Origin: Golubevia sp. BC0850
Lineage: Eukaryota > Basidiomycota > Exobasidiomycetes > Golubeviales > Golubeviaceae
NCBI GenBank assembly: GCA_012976225.1
Contig: JAAVVG010000004.1
Coordinates: 1-64,000, forward strand
Direction: 5' to 3'
DNA: 64,000 nt
The position numbers were made by a program, and so were the translations under genes. Below, piece by piece: positions 10,473 through 21,631 of this stretch. The notes under the pieces were generated by a model. The model was not told the DNA's origin, made no database searches, and saw only the letters and a program-made list of their open reading frames with translations. Within the stretch, counting starts at the first letter, position 1. Every line of letters begins with the position of its first letter.

Positions 10473-12107
10473 CTAGTTCAAGTCGTCTAGTCCTCCACTA
10501 TTTGAACCAGGCGGACCTTTCTGTCCATTATCAGTCGTCGTAGGTGCACTAGTAGCAGCTTGAGCCGGAGCTTTTGGTGCTTGAACTCTCTCGGGAGCTC
10601 CAGGGAGGTTCTGAATGAGAAGAGGGAAGAAAGATTGTGATCAGCCTTTCCTTTTCCAAGAAAACGAAGAAATCGATAAAGCCAAAGATCGGAAGATTCA
10701 AAAGATTCATACTCACTGCAATAGCTTGTTGTTTACCACTTTCAGCCTTCTCATCTCCACCTTCAATTTCACCTCTCTGTTTCTTTCCTCCCACTTTCTT
10801 CTTCTTAGAAGGAGGTGGAACATCCCAAGCCCAAAGCGGAATGAAAGAGTCAACCTAGAAAAGAAAACCCCAAAGCAAAGAAACAAGAATTGTCAGATAA
10901 GAAAACTCTCCTTCTCTCTCCTTTTCTCTCACCTCCATTCTCATACTCACGAATCCAACATCTTCAAACAAATTCGGGAAGATCCAAATTCCAGGTCTAG
11001 CCACCACAATGGTGATACACCAGAGAATCAACCTAACGATTGCGATTCCAAAGAACAAACCGACTAGACCTAGAACTCCCATCGAGAGATACCAGACACC
11101 TAATCTCATGATGGGAGGCCATAAGGGGAACATGACTCCTGCTAGCATGCAGGCTACCATGGCTAAACCTCCTAATTTGAGAGCGATTTGAGAACCTTCG
11201 TAGAACCAGACGTAGTGCTGGAGAGAGAAACGGGGGATGGGATAGCAGAGAGGGGAAAGGAGTCAGATGGAACCGGGAAGAATTGTAATGATTCGGAATG
11301 GGATCTGAAGGAATTCGAGAGAGTGTCTGGCAGTTGCTTGTGAGGGTGATGGCTTAAGATTCTGCCTCGAAGCTTCTCAAAACCCCAGCTCTTCCTCTTT
11401 GCTCCAAAGGCGAACGCTCCCTCCAAATTCAGAAGGTAGTCATTCCAGCAGAATGGAAACTTCTTGAACTTCACCCGGAAGCTTGATCTCTCGTACTCTT
11501 TGTTTCTCTGAGTCTGAGAGGAGAGGATGAGCTGGCAATTCTACCTCCTCCTTATCTTGCTTTCCGGAAACTTTCTCGTCTCCCTCACTCTCTCTTCTCC
11601 CCTCTATTCAACAACAAATGGCGTCTTATCCCAAGTCCCCTTTGATACTCACGAATTCATCCTTAAAAAACTGCTGAGGATTAACTCTAACCTCTCTAGG
11701 AGTACCTTTCTTGCCACTTTTCTCACTTCTATCCACTCTCAAAAAGAAAGCATAAGGGATAACGCTATGAAGTAATTCGGTAGCTTCTTTTTCATTCTTA
11801 ACAGGTGGAGGTGAATTTGGTTTGCCCTTGGTGGAAAGTTTAGTGTAAGAAGGTGAGAGGAGAGTTGAAACGGCTTTGGAACCTTTGAAATAATCAACTC
11901 TTTTACCGTTTAAGACTCCAATTCTGGTCGTTGGACCTGAAGTTGATCGTAGAAATTGAACTACTGAGAGTAGTGGTGGCGGACAGGAAGCTTGAGATTC
12001 CTAGAGAGAGAGAGAAGGAGAGAGAGAGAGAAGGAGAGAGATTAGGGAGAGAACAGAGGATAGGAAGGAACAGTCATCAGTAATAGGTGGGAAGGTCGAC
12101 TCACCAT
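10473..12107 (-). CDS. SEC62: Sec62, ER post-translational translocation subunit
   Basis: Part of the Sec62/Sec63 complex that feeds finished polypeptides into the Sec61 channel of the endoplasmic reticulum. Exons 12107-12105, 12000-11653, 11217-10951, 10854-10717 and 10610-10473 give about 297 residues. Family hallmarks in order are GVLNGKRVDYFKG, FFLRVDR, HYVWFYEGSQ, two membrane segments around FPLWPPIMRLGVWYLSMGV and LVGLFFGIAIVRLIL, then PGIWIFPNLFEDVGFVD and SFIPLWAWDVP, ending in a Lys-rich and Pro/Ala-rich cytosolic tail. The first coding exon is only the ATG, which is followed at once by GTGAGT; the second exon resumes with ESQASCPPP. Without that exon the second exon has no good start. 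Identity is firm; the start exon is inferred from the splice signals. Confidence 0.92.
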
Positions 12108-12237
12108 CTCAGTTTAATAGTTGAATCTACTCTTGAATTTGATTCACCTTTGTTGAGTAACTGAAAGGATAGGTCTAGCTTAGAAGATTGCAATTCAGTT
12201 GATGGGTTCAGTTAGCAGGAAGATCTAAACGTATCTG

Positions 12238-12321
12238 CTGGCGTTGTTAGATATTGCCTCTCGCGCTCGATTCTGCGAATTTCTGGCGGCCAACGCCAGA
12301 AAGTCGCCAGCTGCTCGCCAG
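12238..12321. promoter_or_regulatory. Cluster of five CTGGCG/CGCCAG sites, four phased at 11 bases
   Basis: CTGGCG occurs at 12238 and 12283 and its reverse complement CGCCAG at 12294, 12305 and 12316. The last four start exactly 11 bases apart, about one helical turn, and the 12283/12294 pair forms a TTCTGGCG-CGCCAGAA palindrome. The cluster lies 130-215 bases upstream of the SEC62 start codon. It looks like a phased array for a zinc-finger or dimeric factor, but the factor is unknown. Confidence 0.45.
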
Positions 12322-12349
12322 TATTCCGCAGGAGTAACTTTACTGAGGA

Positions 12350-12368
12350 GCCACCCTTCGCAGGTGGC
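12350..12368. promoter_or_regulatory. Small inverted repeat, GCCACC / GGTGGC
   Basis: A six-base stem with a seven-base spacer lies just beyond the CGCCAG array. It could be an operator-like palindrome or chance. Confidence 0.25.
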
Positions 12369-13109
12369 AACGATACCTCCTCTCTTTTTCGACATTCGTT
12401 TCATTTCGTTTTTCTAGACATCACAGTAAAGCAACAACAGCTGGATCGGTCGACCCATTCCTCAGGGCAGATTCTTTTCCCCGTTACTCTCTCTTTCCCG
12501 AGAAGCAAACCAAGCAAGACAGACTCCCAACTTCATCTTTCGCTATCTAGGAGTATTTGAGCATTTGAATGAAAATAGGTTTAAAGATCCGCAGAGAGCG
12601 ATCAAGATCTCTACAGGCCCTGGAACAAAAAGAGATTCCTCTACTTCTCTTTCTTGATCGCTCATTGGATTTCGTGCACCTTTGGACCTGGACCTATCTC
12701 AAGTTCTTGAATAGTGATACAAAGGTATCTGCTGAAAAGCAATAGTTCGACTGAACAGGCAATAAGATCAGGTTTGAAAGAAGGTAATAGCGTAGATGTC
12801 AAAGTCTTGAGAGTAAAATTAGAAGGGCCCAACCTTGGGGAGGTTCTTTTCTTCCAATCTAACCTTCTGAAGAGAGTTGATCTCTTGAAGTGCTTTTCTT
12901 CGAGATGATTGATTGAAAGCATTAGAGCCAGAGACGATGTCTCAAAATAAAACGAGTCGCTTCAGAGGGTACTCCGAAAGGTCCAATCTCACTACCATGA
13001 CGAACTGTGAGAAGAAGCGATGAAAGATTGCAAAAGAAAGAGAACTTGACGATACAGAGAAGGGTTCACGATTGAATTTTGGGATCTAGAAGAAAGAAGA
13101 ACGATGGGA
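12369..13109. other. Intergenic, no supported gene
   Basis: Between the SEC62 upstream region and the 3' end of COA6 I see only short overlapping frames (12662-12922 minus, 12714-12908 plus) with no family motif. Confidence 0.45.
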
Positions 13110-13652
13110 CTACCTCTCATTAGGTTTCTTACTAGCAGCACTTAAAGGTTGAGCACCACTTGCATACATTAACCTTTGTCTTTCTTCCAACACTCTTCTT
13201 TTGTTGAAATAATCCACCTTTTGTCGAACGAGAGTGATAAAGAAGAGAGAGAGAGAGAGAGATCTTATGTCAGTCTTTCACCGCTTCATGATAAGCTAAC
13301 CCTTTACTTCCCTCCCCCTCCTTCTCTTCTCCCTTCCTGGAATCCCTCCTCAACTCACCCAGCTCTTCGCACAATCCCTCTCAAACCCGCCTCTCTCCTT
13401 AAAACAAGGATCCTCATCCCTTTCCTTCTGCAATCGAATCTCCTTCTTCTGTTCTTTCTCCTTGTCCAGCTTGGTTGTTCCAGATCTTCCATCATTCATA
13501 TCTGTTCCAGGAGGTATTAGAACTTGCTTTGAAGTTAGACATGAATAGTAAGAGTCTCGAGATTCCCAGCAGGCTTTTCTGGCTTGACGAGTTGGTGCTG
13601 GAGTTGGAGCTTCGGAAGATGAGGAGGAAGAGGAAGAAGAGAACCAGCCCAT
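13110..13652 (-). CDS. COA6: Cytochrome c oxidase assembly factor Coa6
   Basis: A small twin-Cys protein of the mitochondrial intermembrane space that helps deliver copper to the CuA site of Cox2. Exons 13652-13359 and 13217-13110 encode 133 residues. The core has CWESRDSYYSC (CX9C) and CFKERGGFERDC (CX10C), the spacing typical of Coa6, followed by KSWVDYFNKRRVLEERQ. The family motif SWV-x-YF-x-x-RR spans the single intron. A Ser-rich stretch precedes the first Cys pair. The start is the ATG of MGWFSSSS, matching the MGWF start of relatives. It is divergent from SUA5, with 263 bases between start codons. Confidence 0.92.
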
Positions 13653-13915
13653 GCTTGGGAGTTGTTCGAGAGGTCTTTGAGGTTGATGGGAGATTCGGAT
13701 TCAGACTTGTAGAAGAGAAAGCAGAGAAGATGAAGAATAGAATTCGATGAGTGGAGATCTGAGAAGAAGCGCAGAAGCTGCGACTTTGAAATTTGAGTCG
13801 AGAAGTTTCTTCTTTCCAACTCTGTCTCGAGTTTCTTCTCTTCTCTTCTTCTTCTTTGGTTCCTTTAATCTTGTTTCTTTCTCTTCTCAAGGTTTATCTT
13901 TTCAGTCACGGTTGC

Positions 13916-15934
13916 ATGATCCAGGCTGTATCTGGAAACCTCTTGAAACAACTTCTTCGAGCTTCTTCAACTTCAATTTCTTGCAATCTACTTCTGCCAA
14001 TCATGACTCAATCACAATCATCATCATATTCATCTTCATTCTCCCCTGAATCTTTCCCTGCTACGACTTTCAAAACTCAAATTTTACCAACTTCGCCCTC
14101 ATCAAGCATAGCTTTCACCTCTAACTCTTCCACTTCCTCTATCGAACCAATTCAAACTCTTTCTATCAAAGTTTCAGATCCTCAAACTTTGTCTTCACTC
14201 CTATTAGCCTCTTCTCATCTTCGACAGAATCAATTAGTAGCTTTCCCGACAGAAACCGTTTACGGTTTAGGAGGTTCAGCTTTATCAATTCATTCTACAA
14301 CTTCAATCTTCTCAGCCAAAAAGAGACCAATGGACAATCCGTTAATCGTTCATGTTTCTGATTTAGACATGTTGGATTCCATTCTCCCTAACAAGCGAGA
14401 ATTCGATTGGACCCAAAATAAAGTGCTAAACCTTCTTATCCGCAAGTTTTGGCCTGGAGCTTTGACTTTACTATTCCCAATTTCAAAACTCAAAGACGAA
14501 GAGAAGGGTGCCCGATTAGAAATTCCGAGTACTGTAACTTGTGGACTGTCTACTGTAGCTATTCGAATGCCTGTAAATCCTTTAGCTAGAGCTTTGATTG
14601 GATTAAGTGGTTTACCTATCGCGGCTCCTTCTGCTAATGCAAGTGGTAGACCTAGTCCTACCAAATCAAAACACGTTATGAAGGATTTAGGTGGAGAACT
14701 GGATAGAATTCAAATATCATCTCCAATATCAGGAGAAGAAGGAGAAGCTCTAGAGAAGAAAGAGATGGGTCGAATCAAGTACATTTTGGAAGGTGGAGAT
14801 TGTAAAGTTGGAGTTGAATCTACTGTTATAGATTGTATCACTAATCAGGATGAAGTCAGGATCTTAAGACCTGGTGGAGTCTCGGTGGAAGAGATTAAGA
14901 AAGCTTTAAGGGATGAGGGGGTGGGGATTAAAGGAGATCCAATCACATCAAGTCGAGATCTCAGCTCTAAGAAAGATGAACAATATCTTCAAGTAGAAAT
15001 TAAAATCTTTGGCAAAGATAAAGATTCGAAATTGGAAAAGGATCAAATGGAGAACCCTACTACACCTGGAATGAAATATAGACATTATGCTCCTGATGCT
15101 AAGGTCGTCATGTTGATGGTTACTTCTTCTTCTTCTAGCCAATCTTCCGAAAACAATCAAAGTTCGAATTTTATCTCTGCTCGTTCCGAGAAAGAAAGGA
15201 TTTCCACCTCAAATCAGAACGATGGGAAGGTAGAACAGATTCTTCAGAAAACTAAAGAGGTATTTGGAGATTCTAAGAAAGTTGATGTGATCAATGGAAA
15301 CCAAGAAGGTTCTGTGATTTCTTCACTTCCTTCGATATTGAGGGAGGAGATTTTGGGTGTATTGGAGAAGATGAGAGGAGAAGGATCGATGAGGTTAGGA
15401 AAGAAGTGCAGGATCGGATTAATGTGTAGAGAAGATTCAGAACTTTTGAAATACTTCAGAAGTCTAGAGGCAAATCAGATAAACTCCAGTCATAAGTCTC
15501 AGAAAGAGGAAGAGGAAGAGCAGCAACTGAAAAGTTCAAATTCTCATCAACAAGATTTCTTACTTCCTCCACTCCTTTTGGATCTTTCCCAACTCTTAGA
15601 AGATCAAGATTTATCATCAAGTACAAATTTAAAAGGCTTGGAATTAGAAATCTACCCATTCTCATTGGGAAACCTTTCTTCTCCAAATCAATCTGCACAG
15701 AGAATTTTCGATGGATTGAGAAGTTTGGATGAAGGTCCTCTTCGAACTTTACCTTCGACTCAGAACTCCTCAATGGTCAATGGACAACAAAACGGACCTG
15801 AAAGTTTCCAGAAATCTGACAAAGAAGGTTGCGATCTAATTCTAGTTCAAGGACAAACTGACGAAGGGATGGGATTGGCGGTTATGAATCGATTGAGGAA
15901 AGCTGCTAGTCAGGTGTTTTTGGTTGACTTTTGA
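13916..15934 (+). CDS. SUA5: Threonylcarbamoyl-AMP synthase Sua5
   Basis: Makes threonylcarbamoyl-AMP from threonine, bicarbonate and ATP, the first step of t6A modification at position 37 of ANN-decoding tRNAs. It is a single exon of 672 residues. The YrdC domain carries FPTETVYGLGGSAL, AKKRPMDNPLIVHVSD, KFWPGALTLLF, PIAAPSANASGRPSPT and GVESTVIDC. The Sua5 C-terminal domain follows a linker (TPGMKYRHYAP), with low-complexity Ser/Glu inserts that make it longer than yeast Sua5. The ATG at 13916 adds a leader rich in Arg/Lys and Ser without acidic residues, like a mitochondrial presequence; the in-frame ATG at 14003 would give a cytosolic form. A longer open frame upstream begins only with TTG. 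Confidence 0.92.
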   Translation: MIQAVSGNLLKQLLRASSTSISCNLLLPIMTQSQSSSYSSSFSPESFPATTFKTQILPTSPSSSIAFTSNSSTSSIEPIQTLSIKVSDPQTLSSLLLASSHLRQNQLVAFPTETVYGLGGSALSIHSTTSIFSAKKRPMDNPLIVHVSDLDMLDSILPNKREFDWTQNKVLNLLIRKFWPGALTLLFPISKLKDEEKGARLEIPSTVTCGLSTVAIRMPVNPLARALIGLSGLPIAAPSANASGRPSPTKSKHVMKDLGGELDRIQISSPISGEEGEALEKKEMGRIKYILEGGDCKVGVESTVIDCITNQDEVRILRPGGVSVEEIKKALRDEGVGIKGDPITSSRDLSSKKDEQYLQVEIKIFGKDKDSKLEKDQMENPTTPGMKYRHYAPDAKVVMLMVTSSSSSQSSENNQSSNFISARSEKERISTSNQNDGKVEQILQKTKEVFGDSKKVDVINGNQEGSVISSLPSILREEILGVLEKMRGEGSMRLGKKCRIGLMCREDSELLKYFRSLEANQINSSHKSQKEEEEEQQLKSSNSHQQDFLLPPLLLDLSQLLEDQDLSSSTNLKGLELEIYPFSLGNLSSPNQSAQRIFDGLRSLDEGPLRTLPSTQNSSMVNGQQNGPESFQKSDKEGCDLILVQGQTDEGMGLAVMNRLRKAASQVFLVDF

Positions 15935-16297
15935 AAACAACGAGTCGAGAAATTAAATGAATTGTTTAACTGTATTGGTATTATTATTCTTTCAAGCTTT
16001 GTTTTGAATAGATTCTTTATAGAGGGTGGACCTTCTATCCCCCAATCCCAACTTGCTCTCCGCCCAACTCCATCCGACCTTTCATGCCTCCGTCACCCTG
16101 TCCTTCCCCGAGAAGGACAGGCAAACTGATTCAACTGAATACTGGCATTGATCTCAAAATCGTATCATATGCGGGGAGTAGAAATCCACGGAAGGCCAGA
16201 CGGGGAGTTCTCTCCCTGATCAGCTTGTTTTGGAGAATTGTTGTGTGTTATCATTGAAAGAAAAAAGAACATAGAAATTGACAAGCAGATACCAGAC
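15935..16297. other. Intergenic between convergent genes
   Basis: The SUA5 and dehydrogenase genes end toward each other here. I see no gene; the stretch is presumably 3' UTR for both. Confidence 0.5.
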
Positions 16298-17883
16298 TCA
16301 GAAGTTACAAGCCTTAGGCCACCACTTCTTCTGAACGTCTACCTCCTCAGTTCTCACATCCGGATGTTCAAGTTTCTTTCCTTTCACTATCAAAGCTCTT
16401 CTAACCTTTCCGTTCCCACTCCCAATCCACTTTCCTTCTGAATCTTGATCTTGACTTGTATGAAAAGGAGCCCATTTGCCTCTCGGAGGGAAATTCTTCT
16501 CCTTCTCTTTTTCAGAAGTAGAGGCAGCAGCAGGAAAGCTGAACAATTGCTTAGACATAGCACTCATAATCGTTTCTCCACCACCTTCTAAAGTTTGAAT
16601 GAAATCGAAAGGCAAGATTGGGAAGATCCAAGACATGATGAACTTGAGGGATGGAGAGGATTCTCGGTTTAGGTTGGTTGAGGGGACGAAACCTGCGTAG
16701 GAAGGGATGGAGATCTAGAGTCAGACATCGCTTACGAAAATCAGAATCAAAGGGGGATTGTCCTGGTCGATTTTCTCTACTCACCAGGTTGAACGATCAC
16801 GACCTCGATCTTGGATTCACTTCCCTTCTCCTCGATTTCCTGCTCCAACAAATCCGCAAATCTCTGAACTCCGAAGGCTTGAAGTAGTTTGGAAGCTGCG
16901 TAAGTAGTTCTCAAAGACCAGAAGAAGTCAGAAGATGTAGTGGAAGTCGGATTGAAAGCTGAATCGAGAGTTTCTGTGAGAGGATCACGCGCAGAGGGAA
17001 AGTGTGAGTAAAGTCATCTACAAATCTGAGAGCATGGTTCTTAAATCAGATTCAGTTACCTCGTTCAACTCTGCGATGTAAAGCCGAGCCAGTGAACACA
17101 ATTCGAGTGGGGATCTGAGTGGATCCAGTTGGCAGAGATGGCTGAGAGATCAGAAGGGGGCGAAGGATGCTTAAGAACAACAGAGGAGCTGTGCGAATGA
17201 AATTCGAGTGGAAAACCAAGTGAGCGAGCATTCAAGAAGCCAGAAGCGAAGAGCGAGTGGGAGAGAAGAACTCACAGACATGGTTCACCAAAGCAGTCTC
17301 CTCATACCTTCCCTTCTCATCCCTAAAGATGTCACCTTCTTGCAAAGGATCTGAACACTCTATCATGGTTCTCGTAGCTTTAGCAACTGCCGCGTTCATA
17401 AGAACGACATCGATCCTTTGTCCTTCGCTTTCCATTTCGGAGACGAGTTGATTGGCTGCTGATCTGACTGAAGAGGTGGAGGCTAGGTCCTTGTTGACGC
17501 GTAGGAAATCGAGAAGATCGATATCAGTTGTTCGATTGAAAGAAGTTTAGCGTCCAACCAAGAAGTCGAAGGGGATGAAAAGACTGACCATCTCTCTGGC
17601 CTCTACTTTCGAAGGTCCGGGAAGCGTGTTCACTATCTGAGAGAGAATTTCGCATGCCTGTTGAACATGAGATGAGGTCTTATCTCTAACGTAAAGGGTG
17701 ATATGATAAGGTGGAGGTAGAGAGGTGGGTTGACTGCGGACGAGGTTGAGCAATGCTGCATGGCCCTAGAAGGTTAATAGAGAGAGAAGTCAGTGAAGGT
17801 GCGTCAATTCTGCAAATGGATTGAGTACTCACTAGTCCAGACTGATTGTGACAGCCAGTTGCTATAATTCTAGTTAAAGACAT
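16298..17883 (-). CDS. Short-chain dehydrogenase/reductase
   Basis: A Rossmann-fold oxidoreductase of about 384 residues, from exons 17883-17833, 17765-17589, 17489-17276, 17188-17060, 16973-16785 and 16692-16298. Motifs are RIIATGCHNQSGLG (a variant of the TGxxxGxG nucleotide loop), EMDLASTSSVRSAANQL, VLMNAAVA (a variant of NNAG), RIVFTGSALHRRVE and TTYAASKLLQAFGVQ with the catalytic YxxxK, then VVIVQPGFVPSTNL. The cofactor loop is atypical: a Cys-His pair replaces the usual small residues and Ser-Gly-Leu-Gly follows. The tail has a hydrophobic stretch (FIMSWIFPILPFDFI) that may attach it to a membrane. The second intron uses GTCAGT instead of GTGAGT and an AAG acceptor. The substrate is unknown; retinol-dehydrogenase-like or Erg27-like roles are both possible. 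Confidence 0.83.
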
Positions 17884-18103
17884 CTTTTCAAGAAGGTGAA
17901 TTGTTGGTGCCAAAAGCTGGGTTGGTCTCTAAACACGGAACGTCGCGACAATAAAGTACTTTCCCTCTCTTCCTCTCCTCTCCAACTCCTTCCTTCTAAC
18001 CACTTCCTCCTTTTCTTTCTCCTGCCAATCAATCCTCATCAAATTTGATCAACCAAGAAGAGCAAGGTGGGATCAATCTTCATCTCTTCAACCTCAAGCA
18101 AGC

Positions 18104-21100
18104 ATGGCACCATCCACGCTTTCATCGTATCTACCTCAACCTCCTCAACCTCAACCTGGCAGAGCTATCATTCTGAAAGGACCTAATCCGAATTCAAGAA
18201 CTTACTTCACAGCTTTGCCTGATACCTTAGATGTGAGTCGCCTCTTCTTGCACTTTGCTCTCCCATTTCTGCTCTACCTCTTCCCCGCCCTGCATCCATC
18301 CTGACCGCCTCTCTCTCCTCTTCTCGCAGTCCCTCCTACTCAAAGCGCGTTCACTATTCCCAGTTCCATCCAATCATACACCTCACATCACTTTAGGGAC
18401 GGATGAATCAGCAATTTTACTTCCAGACGCCCTTCCATTCGTGAGAGAACGTGAACTACTAGTCTTTCGATGGATTCCAGACACTCCTTCCAACAGCAAT
18501 AGAAGAGGCGGTAACGCGAATAGAGTCAAATGGGACTCAGCTGTTACAGCTTCAGAGGAGGAACAGAAACAGAAGGAGAAGAAGAAAGTGTCGCAAAAGG
18601 ACCAAACTTCTACCAACCCACCAACAACTTCCAACTCACCTCCAACCAATCACAATGTCACTCCTTCTACGTCTACCTCCTCGTCCACACCTTCAACTAA
18701 ACCTTTAAATGAAACTATGTCATCCAATCTGAGTCCGCCTCAAGTCGAAAGGATCTCTAGTGCTGGGAATGGAGCTGCTGGAAGTCAGAGAGGTCCTGCT
18801 GCTAGGGCTGCTCATGTTCAGAGAGTGCTGAAGGAACAGAGGGAACAAGCTGAAAAGGAAGCTAGAGAAGTAGAAGAGGAGAAAGAAAGGTTAGAGATGG
18901 AAAAGGAAAAGGAGAAGGAGAAGGAAGCTCAAGTCGAAGCTGAAAGTGGGCCAAAGGGAGAAGAGCCGCAACAGGCTGACGTAGAAGAGGGAACCTTTCA
19001 AATGGAAGTGGAGAGGAATGAGAAGAAAGATGAAGAAGTCCAACCGTCGAATGGAAAGGAAATCGAATCTAATGGAACGGACGTTGCAATGCAAGATTCA
19101 GATCCAACTTCTTCTGAAGCTGAACCTTCCACTCCAATGCAGGAGTCCTCCGATCCACTCTCTATCAACACTCCTCTCCCTTCAACTACTTCTGACGTCG
19201 ACTCTCTAGATGCTGACGAAGAAGAATCCGAACAAGGAAGTTCACCTCCTTACGGTTCTCCAGATCAGCATCAACTCCAAGTTGTAATTCAACAAAACAA
19301 ACTTAAGCAAGTTCCATCTCTAACTGTAGTTCTACCTACTCCTCCTTCAACTTCCCGTCGTACTTCAAAGAATGGATCTCACTCTCAACCTCAAGAACAC
19401 GAGGATCAAGACGTTCCTTCATCTCCACTTTCTTCTCCAACTATCGCTAGAGCTGCCAGAAGCAATGAATCCTCTCGCCAAATGAATAGTGACGAGAATA
19501 GAAAAGAACTGGGAGGAAGAAATGCAGAGTCTCGGGATCAAGAAATGGAGGAAACAGCTGAAGCTGCAGAATCTGAGAACGAAGAGATGGATGTAGATTC
19601 AGACAGCGTCGTAACTCCAGAATTCAAGCAGCCACCTCAAATGACATCAACAGCGATCGAAACAGACGATCAATCTCAAGAAGATAGTTTCGAAACTGCC
19701 AAAGACATAGACGAAGATGCAAATCAAGTTGAACAAGAGATTGGAGCCTCTACTCAATTAGACTTCTACGATGATTTGGACGTTGAAACAGCTGAAAATG
19801 ATGGGAAAGTTCCTCTGGAAGTTGATGAATCAGCTTACAAAATTATGAAGCAAGTCTTGAATGAAATGATGGAGCATCCTTGCAACACTGCTTTTAAGGT
19901 CCCGACTGAGAGTCGTGAGGTAGATGATTTGAATCGGGCTGGGTTGAGGACTACAGGTGAATTTCTTTCATCGACTCTATGCCGTCAATTCTTTTGGGTC
20001 CATCTCCCTTTTTCTGACTCTACTGTTCTCTCTGAACTTCCCTCTCTCGCTCAGATTTCTTCACCATCCAAGACTGCCTGTCAGAACGCTCTTACTCTTC
20101 GCTTCTAGACTCTGAAACCATCGTCCCAACTACAGGTGCCGCTCGCTCTACCTTAGCATGCTCAGAAGCTCTAGCTAGGTTTCAAGTCGAACTCTCAAGG
20201 ATGTGGGAAAACACTCTACATCTTCATGGAGAGAATTCTGCTCAATACCAATGTGCTCAGAATCTCAGCAAGTTCGCCGAAACAGTTATGAAGGAAATGA
20301 GTAGAAGAAACATGAAGTCTGCTCAAAACAAAACTGGAGCTCTACTCGGTAATGGTCTGGCTGGACTTCGAAACGGAGAGTCTTCTGCCGTGGGAGCTTC
20401 TCAGAACGGAAATGGAAACGTCAATGGAAAAGCCAAAGCCGTCAGGAAAGGAAACCCAAGTGCTACTGGTGATATGATGAATCTCTTCAACGAACAAATA
20501 AATGGAAGATCTGGACTTTTGAATGGTGATTTGAGATTGGGAAACATTAGAGATGGAAGGAGAGGAGGTCCAAGTGTGAATGGAAATGGAAGCCCTCATT
20601 CGAGAGGTGAGAGTGAGTGTTTTTCGAACCTCGAATTCTTCCGAGACTCTTCTTTCAGAGGCTTCGTGCTGACTTTGCTTTTCTATAATTCTTTCTCTGC
20701 TTCCCAGAACGTCCAAGTACCAATCCAGCCTTCGAGATCTTCCTCTCTGCAAACAAACCTCTAGCTTCCAGGAAGAAGGGCGGTCCGTTGCCAGCTCAGA
20801 GCGCTGCTTTTATGGCAGGTGCTGCAGCTCAAAGGAAACTGAATGGAGCTCCACCTTTGAAGAGGAGAGCCACCGAAGGCAATGGAGTTGGATCTTCGAC
20901 TTCCATCGCGAACGTCGAGGTTTCCAAGGAAGCTCCCGAACCCTCAACTTCAACTCAGTCTTCAACTTCAACTTCAATTCCAACTTCAAACTCGACAAAT
21001 TCAACTTCAAATTCCACTCCTCAAGTTCAAGAAGAGACTGTCATTCCAGAATCCGCAAGAATTCTAACTAGGACCGCACAATCCCTCAGAGAAGGCATCG

Positions 21101-21363
21101 TTAGAAACACAGCCGCTGGCAAAGGGACAGAGGTCGACGAACCAGAATCAGAAGAAGAGGAGGCAGTCTTCTTGTCTTCCCCTCATCAAAAGGTTACAAG
21201 CACTTATAGCAAGAAGACTTCTACAAGCGTTCCTATCACTGCTGCTCGTAAATCGGATGCTTTGGTCAAAGCTACCAAAGCTGCTCAAGCTGCTGTTGGG
21301 ATCGATACTGCCGTTTCATCTGCAAGTGGAAGACCAAAACGTAATATTAAGAACCGAAAGTAG
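18104..21363 (+). CDS. Divergent bromodomain-like nuclear protein
   Basis: Exons 18104-18232, 18330-19956, 20055-20606 and 20708-21363 give about 987 residues. Residues 15-95 look like a small beta-grasp module (ILKGPNPNSRTYFTALPDTL through RERELLVFRW). A long Glu/Lys coiled coil (about 190-240) and Ser/Asp/Glu-rich disordered sequence follow. Residues 540-670 resemble a bromodomain: helix KIMKQVLNEMMEHP, TTDFFTIQDCLSERSYSS in the ZA-loop region, then ENTLHLHGENSAQYQCAQNLSKF like the BC loop. The usual acetyl-lysine Asn of the YN motif appears as His here. The C-terminus is basic (SGRPKRNIKNRK). Acetyl-histone reading is likely but uncertain; it could be a chromatin-remodeller subunit. Divergent from the dehydrogenase with 220 bases between. 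Confidence 0.6.
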
Positions 21364-21631
21364 GAGGTCGATTATCTTCAACTTGATCATTCCTGTGGTC
21401 CAGTCTCAATTCAATGCTTCTCTACTTTGCCTCACATCCTCCTCGGTCCTTCGCTTTAGTCACTCTTTTCTCTACCAGTTCAATAACATAAATTCGAATT
21501 CCTTAGTTGTCTTCACTCCCAAGTCTCGAACCTTCTTGCTCCTGAACAATTTACATATCACGCACCGTCTCCCAGAATTTTCAATTACGCAACGTTTCCT
21601 TCGCTATGTGACCTCTTAAACACTCAAATTA

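Noticed and set aside
13793-13915. Upstream extension of SUA5
   Set aside because: The frame is open but begins with TTG and is a pyrimidine-rich leader; the first ATG is at 13916.
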